A stretch of DNA of 41,939 nt, taken from contig JAUIFE010000043.1 in NCBI GenBank assembly GCA_030429565.1, forward strand, positions 1-41,939, given 5' to 3'. The position numbers and the translations under genes are program-made. The DNA is from Holophagae bacterium (GTDB taxonomy: Bacteria > Acidobacteriota > Holophagae > Acanthopleuribacterales > Acanthopleuribacteraceae). Below the pieces are notes generated by a model that worked only from the letters and a program-made list of their open reading frames with translations, did no database searches and was not told where the DNA came from. Numbering within the stretch: position 1 is the first letter of the stretch; every line of letters starts with the position of its first letter. This document shows positions 16,944 to 24,079 of the stretch, piece by piece.

Positions 16944-17936
16944 TTAACGCGAGATTTCGGCATTAAAGCGACGCGGTAACAAGACCCAGGCCTGCAGGCG
17001 GTTGCTGTTGTCAAAGGTGTGAATCAGAATTTGCCCGCGGTTGTTAATGTCGACCACCGTCGACAAGCGCAAGTCGGCCGGAAAGTTATCGATCAGGTCT
17101 ACCAGATCGTAGCTCTCACCATTGGCCCAGTAAAAGGGCGTCGCGGGGCCACTGTAGCCATAGCTGCCAATGACCTGGCCGGCGTTGTTCATGCCAACCA
17201 CCTTGGCAAAGCCACCACCAGGCGCGTCAACCAACTCGCGTTCGCCTTCGGCATGCAAGTACCACATTTGCACTTTGTTCCCGGCCACGATGTCGCCTTT
17301 ATCGTTGACGGCAAAGGCTTCCGCACGATCGAAAGGGCCAGGCGTAATGTCGAGTTCGGTACCGCCGTTGATTGCGTCCCAGGCGAAGGCGTAATACTTG
17401 CCGTCGTTTTTCTTGAACAACCCAACCACGTGCCCCTCATTATTAAGATCCGTGGGCTCCGTCGCGTCATAGCCGTCCACGCTGATCGTCATCGGTTCGC
17501 CTTCCTTGACCGACTTCTGGAAGAAACCGATACGCGAAGAACCCACGAAGCGTTGACCGGCGGTTTGCAAATGGTCGTTAATAAAAATATCGCTCGAGCC
17601 ACTGGTCGACAAATCCATCACCTGGCCGTTAACGACCAACCAGTTGGGATAAGCACCACCGACGGCATAACCACTGCTGTTGATATCGGAGGGATACAAC
17701 AGGTCGCCTTCAATCACTGACATTCCGGTATAGGGCTGATAGACATAGACTTGACGGTTAATGTCGCCATACAGGCCAAGCACATGACCGCGATCACTCA
17801 GCGCATAGGCACGAACGGTGGCGCCGGCCTCGGGACCGACCACTTCGTGCATGCGAAAGCTGGGTTGGGCTACGAGCGTTGCCACACCGGCCATCAAACA
17901 ACAGACTGACATCATCACTTTCGAGAATAAGGACAT
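16944..17936 (-). CDS. Exported HAF-repeat protein
   Basis: 330 residues with a signal peptide (MSLFSKVMMSVCCLMAGVA, cleavage near VAQ). The mature part contains repeats of the type D-I/L-N-x-x-G-x-V-x-G followed by a Trp-containing strand: DINSSGYAVGGAYPNW, DLNNEGHVVGLFKKNDGK, AVNDKGDIVAGNKVQMW, GMNNAGQVIGSYGYSG and DINNRGQILIHTF. These are HAF-family extracellular repeats, thought to form a propeller-like fold; their biochemical role is not established. No catalytic motif is seen. The ribosome binding site is AGAGGTGA before the ATG. A leader hairpin (17960-17988) lies just upstream. The gene has its own terminator and appears to stand alone. Confidence 0.85.
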   Translation of the reverse strand: MSLFSKVMMSVCCLMAGVATLVAQPSFRMHEVVGPEAGATVRAYALSDRGHVLGLYGDINRQVYVYQPYTGMSVIEGDLLYPSDINSSGYAVGGAYPNWLVVNGQVMDLSTSGSSDIFINDHLQTAGQRFVGSSRIGFFQKSVKEGEPMTISVDGYDATEPTDLNNEGHVVGLFKKNDGKYYAFAWDAINGGTELDITPGPFDRAEAFAVNDKGDIVAGNKVQMWYLHAEGERELVDAPGGGFAKVVGMNNAGQVIGSYGYSGPATPFYWANGESYDLVDLIDNFPADLRLSTVVDINNRGQILIHTFDNSNRLQAWVLLPRRFNAEISR

Positions 17937-18650
17937 AAATCACCTCTAAGAATAACAACGGTACCGAGCTTTACAGATTATCGGCACCATCTTTCGCCAA
18001 AGCTTAAAGAAACTTTTGGCTTTTGGGAATTTTTGTTCCTCTGAAAAACCCAGAAAAACGCGATGCACCGCTATACCTTCGCGAAATCGCTCAAACACAA
18101 AGCACGTTGTGTCCGACCGGGACCAAGTACAGCTCAAACAGCAACGACCAACAAGACGACGGTTGACGGATCCCGATTTCGACAACCCATGGATATTTTG
18201 TCGACCCTTGGTTGCTACCCGCGCGATCAGCCAACCCGACAAGTCACTTCGCCCAGTGGTTCATGCCCAATACGGCCGTTATCATGGCGCCACATCTTGC
18301 CGCGAAATGTAATGCATGGCGACACCTCAGGAACATTCGCCCTGCACCTGGCAAGTACGGCGAGCATTTCGAATAGGTTGCAGCCGCACCGAGGATGCCA
18401 AAGCAACGCCAAGAAACGCTCGGCTTCGCCCAGACGCCTAGCTTGGCAACTTAGGCAAAAAAGCGCCTCACTAGCTAACGTGCCAACCTCGTCATTTACC
18501 GATCATGATTTCATGCCTGCCATGGTTGTTGAGCCGCCCGTCACCCAAACACAAGCCTTTCTGGTTGGGCACAAGCCAGGCGTTGCCAGGGCATCATGTT
18601 CAACAGCAGGATCATAGGCGATGCAACTTACCTGGGTGACGCCTTTCAGC
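17937..18650. other. Intergenic region with a leader hairpin for the HAF-repeat gene
   Basis: About 710 bases without a credible gene. GGTACCGA (17960-17967) and TCGGCACC (17981-17988) form an eight-base stem with one G-T pair in the probable leader of the minus-strand HAF gene, about 25 bases from its ATG, where it could affect translation. I could not match it to a known riboswitch. Frames such as 18063-18617 lack a ribosome binding site and have no protein-like pattern. Confidence 0.4.
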
Positions 18651-20684
18651 TCAGGCCGATTTTGACACCTTAAAGGTCCCGACCAAGTCGGCCAAGGTGC
18701 AACCGGTCTGCTTCAAGTCTTGGGAATAGACGTGAACCTCATCGGCGTTGCCGCGCACCTCTTCAACCTTTTGGTTAACGATCATTAGGTCTGAAGCAAT
18801 GCGCGTTGAAACGTCGGCAATCGCGGCCATGTTCTCACCGGCTTCTTTCACACCACAGTCGACCTGCAAGATATTCTCGGCCATGCTGCGGGTGGTAATG
18901 CTTTGTTCCTCAATCGAAGCCGCAATAACGGTAATGACCTCATCAACTTCCCCAACGATTTGTCGGACTGTCCCGATTTGTTCAGCAGCCACCTTGGAAA
19001 CATGGGACATAGTATCAATTTTTTGACGAATATCTTCTGCAGCCTCGACAACCTGACGAGCAAGTGCCTTGACTTCGCCGGCCACGACAGAAAACCCGCG
19101 ACCCATGTCACCAGCGCGAGAGGCCTCAATCGTTGCATTTAAAGCAAGAAGTTTGGTTTGTTCAGCAATCGCGTTTATGGTGTCAATAATACCTTTAATT
19201 TCATTGGATGCTTGGTTCAAATTGGTAACGTTTCGATGAGCTACTTGGATTTCATTGGTCGCAGAAAGGGAATTTTGTTTGGCTCGGTTGGTTCCTTGTG
19301 AGATTTCATTAATCGTAATCGACATCTCTTCAGCACCAGCACTTACCATACTCAAATTTTGGCCTGCTTGGTTCATCGAAACGGAAATGGCGTTCATATT
19401 AACGCTTAATTCTTCGCCCGCAATAACAACTGCTTGGGTTTGTTCGGTAAGCTTCTTTGAGTGAGAAAAGAGGTGGGTGGCATTCAGCGCCAGATCACCG
19501 GAGGCTTGATTCACCATGCAGCCGGCCTCGTTTATTTGGCCAACCATGTTTTCAATAGTTTGAAGAAACTCATCCATCTTCGTCGCCAACAGGCCTATTT
19601 CATCCTCAGCTTGATAGTGATTGCGCAACGACAAATCTTTTTCGTCACTCAAACGCGCCATGGTTTTACTCATCAATGAAAGCGGCTTCACAATGGAGCG
19701 CGCAACAGCAACGCAGAGAAGCCCTGAAAAAATCAAGACACCAAGCACCATCGAACTAAAAAGCCACAAATTCCGCGACGCCGATTGAGATAAATTTTTT
19801 GCTGTGGTTTCAAGATTTTCTGCTAGAACCATCTCATTCTCGTGGTACAGGTCAATTTTTTTAGTGCTAACCGAAAACCATGCCGAGGCATCAATACCTA
19901 ATCCGCCCTCAGCATGGGCTCGAGCCCGCTGACGATAGGATGCGACCTTCTGAAACACGGGACTATCTTGGCTCGCCGCAAATTCCCGTTGATAATCTTG
20001 ACCAACAAACGTCAAAAACTGCTCTAAATACTTTTCTTCACCGGTGACCAGTTCAATAAACCGAGCGTATTGATCAGATACAAATTGATCGGCAACAAAA
20101 ACGGAACTTAGCAACGCCCGTTCCTGCCCCGCACATTCCTTCGCTTTCATGAAACTTACATAACTCGCTGTCTGCTTAAGGAGCGTCGAATGCGAGAGTT
20201 GATCCGAAAGACCGGCTAGACCGTTAAGAAACAGTGTGTGCATATGGGTGTAGTAACTGACGGCCGGCGAGAGGGGCATTCCCCCATCAATGGCGCGTCG
20301 ATGGGCCTTAATGTTTTTAAGAACGGCCACCGCTTCAAGGATCGATTCCATCACACGCGGATCTCGAGCAGAGGTATCGAAGCCCTCCAAAAATGACAGG
20401 AGCGTATCGATCTTCTGATCTGCCACGACTTGTTGGGCGTGAAAAGCACCACCGTCATCACCGCTACTGCTTATGTAAACAGCGGTGCGACCACGTTCTT
20501 TTTGGGTTTCATGAATCACATTGGATACGTGGACAGCCAGCGTCACAATGGGTTCAAGGGCCTCTGTTTCCCGAAGAACCGCATACCTTTGCCGAATCCC
20601 AAGAATCGAAAAAAACAAAAGGGCTAAAACGGGAACCATTAAAAGCAAATAGAGCTTCTTGCGGACCGACAGTTTCTGAATCAT
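18651..20684 (-). CDS. Methyl-accepting chemotaxis protein with NIT sensor domain
   Basis: 677 residues from the ATG at 20684, preceded by AGGAGG at nine bases. Two membrane helices (about 10-29 and 303-327) bracket a helical periplasmic domain. Its features (HETQKERGRTAVYISSSG, and later a second helical bundle with AGQERALLSSVF) match the NIT domain, known for nitrate/nitrite sensing in NasR-type proteins. HAMP follows (about 328-380), then the long methyl-accepting coiled coil. Its hairpin tip is at about 495-541 (INAIAEQTKLLALNATIEAS, then GRGFSVVAGEVKALA), which contacts CheA and CheW. There is no C-terminal receptor-tether pentapeptide. No other chemotaxis genes are nearby, so it is an orphan receptor feeding a pathway elsewhere. 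The ligand is uncertain because NIT domains vary. Confidence 0.93.
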   Translation of the reverse strand: MIQKLSVRKKLYLLLMVPVLALLFFSILGIRQRYAVLRETEALEPIVTLAVHVSNVIHETQKERGRTAVYISSSGDDGGAFHAQQVVADQKIDTLLSFLEGFDTSARDPRVMESILEAVAVLKNIKAHRRAIDGGMPLSPAVSYYTHMHTLFLNGLAGLSDQLSHSTLLKQTASYVSFMKAKECAGQERALLSSVFVADQFVSDQYARFIELVTGEEKYLEQFLTFVGQDYQREFAASQDSPVFQKVASYRQRARAHAEGGLGIDASAWFSVSTKKIDLYHENEMVLAENLETTAKNLSQSASRNLWLFSSMVLGVLIFSGLLCVAVARSIVKPLSLMSKTMARLSDEKDLSLRNHYQAEDEIGLLATKMDEFLQTIENMVGQINEAGCMVNQASGDLALNATHLFSHSKKLTEQTQAVVIAGEELSVNMNAISVSMNQAGQNLSMVSAGAEEMSITINEISQGTNRAKQNSLSATNEIQVAHRNVTNLNQASNEIKGIIDTINAIAEQTKLLALNATIEASRAGDMGRGFSVVAGEVKALARQVVEAAEDIRQKIDTMSHVSKVAAEQIGTVRQIVGEVDEVITVIAASIEEQSITTRSMAENILQVDCGVKEAGENMAAIADVSTRIASDLMIVNQKVEEVRGNADEVHVYSQDLKQTGCTLADLVGTFKVSKSA

Positions 20685-20707
20685 GTCCTGACGCCTCCTA
20701 AACCGAA

Positions 20708-20926
20708 TCACGGTTCGTCCCTTAGCGCTTCGACCAACGCGCGAATGCTGATCAACGTATCCACCCAAACCGCATGGACAGAACCGGAACCTTCCCAGAC
20801 AAGGACTTTTTCATTAAGGCTGTTCGTCTTCAGCCCGTAGAAACCCAGCGAGTAACAGGTCTGAACGCAGGGTACCCGCAACCGGCACATCATGTAACGG
20901 TCATCTAAGTTTCCCCAAGGCGTCAT
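20708..20926 (-). CDS. Possible small protein upstream of the chemoreceptor
   Basis: 72 codons on the same strand, ending 23 bases before the chemoreceptor ATG. The product has a protein-like second half (GLKTNSLNEKVLVWEGSG, then VWVDTLISIRALVEAL), but the first half is cysteine-rich and atypical. No clear ribosome binding site precedes it. It could be a small upstream gene, a remnant of a larger gene, or chance. No family recognised. Confidence 0.35.
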   Translation of the reverse strand: MTPWGNLDDRYMMCRLRVPCVQTCYSLGFYGLKTNSLNEKVLVWEGSGSVHAVWVDTLISIRALVEALRDEP

Positions 20927-21551
20927 TGCATGAAACGAATCAGGATGCCTTGCATCGCTTTTCCTGGTGAACCCGTCATATGGACATGAGATTTGGGTTT
21001 TCTACCCTATCGCAATTCCTGGAAAAAATCTTAAATATTCAAAAAACCTCACCAAAGAAAGATGTCCTACGTGAGGGGACGCAATGGAACACTCCTGTTG
21101 GCTTCAAGCACGAATTTGGGAAACAGGCCCGTCAGGTGAAAACCCCGTGGCGAAAGATGAAATGGAACCCAAGGACACACGAAAGCTTATCTATGGGTCC
21201 GACCCGAATTCTAATATTCCCCCCTGATTCCTTATTTTTTAGCCCTGCCGACAACACCATCACGGCCCGCCGGAGGAATCCCGAAACATCAGATAAATCG
21301 ACATTTATGAGCGATAACCCATCGCGTAATTTCACCTTCAAAGGTAAAGGCTCGTTTGACCCCAAGCACGTCTGGACATCCGCCGGCAGCGCTGCATATG
21401 ATAGCTCGGTAAACGTCCCCCCCCCTCTATCGACAAACAAGCGCAAAAGGCGTTTCGGTGTTTTCTAAGGTTGACCCAATGTCAACCGCTGACGCCGCAC
21501 CCCATTCCGTTTACCTCGGTCCTAACGTTGTTTTCCCACAATGAGGTACCC
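20927..21551. other. Ambiguous region with two opposing weak frames
   Basis: A plus-strand frame (20980-21468, 162 codons) and a minus-strand frame (21132-21446, 104 codons from a TTG) overlap. The minus-strand product has a fairly regular hydrophobic pattern (LPLKVKLRDGLSLINVDLSD) and would lie upstream of the chemoreceptor. The plus-strand product looks like a shadow. Neither has a convincing ribosome binding site. The right end carries the leader of the acyltransferase gene. I list neither as a gene. Confidence 0.4.
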
Positions 21552-22646
21552 ATGAAAACCATCATGTTTCCCGGTCAAGGCTCACAAAATAAAGGCATGG
21601 GCGCCGATTTATTCGACGCCTTCCCCGAGCTGACCGCCCGTGCCGATGACATCCTCGGCTACTCAATTAAAGAACGTTGCTTGGCCGATCCGCACAAGGA
21701 TCTGAAGCAGACCCAGGTCACGCAACCGGCACTTTATGTGGTCAGCGCATTAGCCTACTACCACAACCAACAGCAGGCAGCGCCGCCTGATTTCGTGCTG
21801 GGCCACAGCCTCGGTGAATACAATGCGCTGCTTGCCGCCGGTGCTTTCGACTTCGAGACCGGTCTGAAGTTGGTGCAAAAACGCGGTGAGCTGATGAGCC
21901 AGGCCGCCGACGGCAAAATGGCCGCCGTTATTAACGCGAGCCAAAGTGAGATCGAACGCATTTTACGTGACAACGGCCTGCATCAAATCGATCTCGCCAA
22001 CTTCAACACCCCGTCACAAATCGTAATTTCCGGTGCGGCCGACGAAATAGAGCGCGCGCGCGCGCTGTTCCAGTCGGGAACCATGAAGTGCGTGCCACTC
22101 AACACCAGCGCCGCCTTCCACTCGCGTTTCATGCAAAGCGCACGCGATACTTTTGCCGCGTTCCTGCAACAATTCGATTTTGCCCCATTGACAATTCCCG
22201 TCATCGCCAACATCAGCGCACGACCTTACCCCGAAGGCGCGGTTGCGGCCCATTTGGCCGATCAGATCACCGGCTCGGTGCGTTGGTTCGAAAGCATTCA
22301 GTACTTGAAAAGCCAAGGCTCCATGCAGTTTGAAGAGGTCGGTCACGGCCAAGTACTCACCAAGATGCTGGCCAAAATTGAAGCCGAGGCACCGGCACCA
22401 ACCCCTGCACCGATACGCGCGGCGGCGGCAGTCAGCGAACCGCCCAAAACCATGACGGCCCAGGAAAAGGTCAACCACTGGAACCGCCACTATCCAACCG
22501 GTACCAAGGTGTTGTCGACCATCGTCGAAGAAGAGCCGCTCGAAACCCGCACCCAAGCGGTGGTTTTATTCGGCCATCGCGCGGCGGTTTACATGAAGGG
22601 CTATAACGGGTACTTCGATCTCGACGAGGTTACCCCCTGCCCCTAA
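21552..22646 (+). CDS. Discrete malonyl-CoA:acyl carrier protein acyltransferase with C-terminal extension
   Basis: 364 residues from the ATG at 21552, with GAGGT five bases upstream; a 27-residue in-frame extension is rejected. The FabD fold is clear: MFPGQGSQNKGMG at the start, GHSLGEY with nucleophile Ser86, and AAFHSRF with catalytic His190. It moves malonyl units from CoA to an acyl carrier protein. After about residue 285 a Pro/Ala linker leads to a small domain (WNRHYPTGTKVLSTI, then FGHRAAVYMKGYNGYFDLDEV). In my recollection this resembles tails on discrete acyltransferases of trans-AT polyketide pathways rather than housekeeping FabD. It is followed 85 bases later by a glycosyltransferase. 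No polyketide synthase, carrier protein or FabF/G/H gene is in the window. Confidence 0.9.
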   Translation: MKTIMFPGQGSQNKGMGADLFDAFPELTARADDILGYSIKERCLADPHKDLKQTQVTQPALYVVSALAYYHNQQQAAPPDFVLGHSLGEYNALLAAGAFDFETGLKLVQKRGELMSQAADGKMAAVINASQSEIERILRDNGLHQIDLANFNTPSQIVISGAADEIERARALFQSGTMKCVPLNTSAAFHSRFMQSARDTFAAFLQQFDFAPLTIPVIANISARPYPEGAVAAHLADQITGSVRWFESIQYLKSQGSMQFEEVGHGQVLTKMLAKIEAEAPAPTPAPIRAAAAVSEPPKTMTAQEKVNHWNRHYPTGTKVLSTIVEEEPLETRTQAVVLFGHRAAVYMKGYNGYFDLDEVTPCP

Positions 22647-22668
22647 CCAGCCCACGCTTATCCGCCCT

Positions 22669-22690
22669 GCGGTCGTGGCGGCACGACCGC
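22669..22690 (+). other. Perfect intercistronic stem-loop
   Basis: GCGGTCGTG (22669-22677) and CACGACCGC (22682-22690) form a perfect nine-base stem around GCGG, between the acyltransferase stop and the glycosyltransferase start. No T-run follows, so it is not a typical terminator. It may stabilise the upstream message or limit read-through. Confidence 0.6.
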
Positions 22691-22731
22691 AATCGGGCTT
22701 TGCCGGCACATTGCCGGGCAAGGAGTCGCAA

Positions 22732-24042
22732 TTGACCCGCCACATGAAAACCGCCCTATTCACCTTGGGAACCATGGGTGACATTCAGATGTACCTGCCG
22801 CTTGCCAAAACGATTCAAGCGGCCGGCCACGAACTGACCTTCTGCACCTACTCGCTTTATGAGGAGAAAGTGCGCACACAAGGCCTTGAATTCCAGGCAA
22901 TTCCACCCCATATCGAAGCTGACTTTTTCAACCAAGTTTACGACGCGGTCAAAGACAAGAACTTCAACGACAAAGCGGAAACCGCCATCGACAATCTGTT
23001 CACTTTCGAAATTTGGGCGCGTTTCGAAGCCTGTTTGGAGATTGTCAAAGACTGCGATCTGGTGATTTGCCACCAAATTGATTGGGCCGCCCAAGTCGCG
23101 GCCGAAGTGTGCGAAATCCCGTGGGTGGAGGGCCTGCCGAGCCCACTGGGCATGCCCAATGAGGGCTTCATCCCCTTCGGGCTGCGCACCTGCAGTCTGG
23201 GCGCCCCCCTCAACAAATTATCCTGGCATCTCATTGCGGTTGTAATGCGCCACACCATGCACAAAGAAGTGCAGGCCTTCGGCAAAAAGGCCGGTTCACA
23301 ACGCAAAGACCTCGGTTTTTTTTCCATGTCGCCGCACCTAAATCTGTTGGCCACCTCGGTCAACCTCGCCATGCTGCCGGGAAGTTTACCCGCCAACACC
23401 ATTGCCACCGGCGCTTGGACCCTGAGCGAACCCAACTATTGCCTAGACGAACGGGTGTTACAGTTCCTCGCGGCCGGACCACCGCCGGCCGTGGTCGGTT
23501 TCGGCTCGATGGGCGGCAATCAGGAAGACGGCCGCAAGACGGCGCAACTCATCATCGACGCCTTGCGCAGCCAAGGTCAGCGCATCATCATGCAAAAGGG
23601 TTGGGGCCATTTGGATTCCACCGATGACAGCGACATTCTTTCCATTGATTACATTCCCCACGAGCATCTGTTCCCCCATGCCGCGTTTGTGATCCATCAC
23701 GGCGGTGCGGGCACGACGACGGCGGCGGCGATGGCGGGTGTCCCACAAATCATCGTCGCCCATGGTGTCGACCAATTCTACTGGGGCGAGACCGTTTTCA
23801 AACGCGGCATTGGTGCCAAGCTCCTCGACCGCAAAAAGTTAACCCAAAAAGCCCTGGCCAAACGCATCCAATTCGTGCTGGCCGACTACGACGCGCTACG
23901 TCGCCGTGCCCAGACGTTGGCGGTCAAACTCGCCGGTGAAGACGGCACAGCGGTTGCGCTGGCGGCGCTGGAACGGTTTCACCGCCAACATCAGACAGCC
24001 CTCAGTTTTTATCCCGGCGAAGCCCTTGCCGAGTCACTTTAA
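22732..24042 (+). CDS. MGT-family glycosyltransferase (GT1, UGT-like)
   Basis: 436 residues. The TTG at 22732 is chosen because AAGGAG lies six bases before it; the next in-frame ATG (22744) is 18 bases from that site. The N-terminal acceptor domain begins KTALFTLGTMGDIQMYLPLA, the GxxGDxxP-type start of macrolide and sterol glycosyltransferases. The C-terminal donor domain has VVGFGSMGGNQED and the nucleotide-sugar motif HHGGAGTTTAAAMAGVPQI with the following HGVDQFYWG. It would attach a sugar from a nucleotide donor to a small lipophilic acceptor in the cytoplasm. Position behind a trans-AT-type acyltransferase suggests glycosylation of a polyketide or lipid, but this is inference. It is convergent with the TonB receptor gene, only 37 bases apart. 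Confidence 0.9.
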   Translation: MTRHMKTALFTLGTMGDIQMYLPLAKTIQAAGHELTFCTYSLYEEKVRTQGLEFQAIPPHIEADFFNQVYDAVKDKNFNDKAETAIDNLFTFEIWARFEACLEIVKDCDLVICHQIDWAAQVAAEVCEIPWVEGLPSPLGMPNEGFIPFGLRTCSLGAPLNKLSWHLIAVVMRHTMHKEVQAFGKKAGSQRKDLGFFSMSPHLNLLATSVNLAMLPGSLPANTIATGAWTLSEPNYCLDERVLQFLAAGPPPAVVGFGSMGGNQEDGRKTAQLIIDALRSQGQRIIMQKGWGHLDSTDDSDILSIDYIPHEHLFPHAAFVIHHGGAGTTTAAAMAGVPQIIVAHGVDQFYWGETVFKRGIGAKLLDRKKLTQKALAKRIQFVLADYDALRRRAQTLAVKLAGEDGTAVALAALERFHRQHQTALSFYPGEALAESL

Positions 24043-24079
24043 GCGAGCCACGACAAGGACCGAACCTTGGAAATTTGGG

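Noticed and set aside
17019..17720. 233-codon plus-strand frame opposite the HAF-repeat gene
   Set aside because: The minus strand has a signal peptide, HAF repeats and a terminator; the plus frame has none of these.
18063..18617. 184-codon plus-strand frame in the gap before the chemoreceptor
   Set aside because: Ser/Thr/Arg-rich with no regular hydrophobic pattern and no ribosome binding site.
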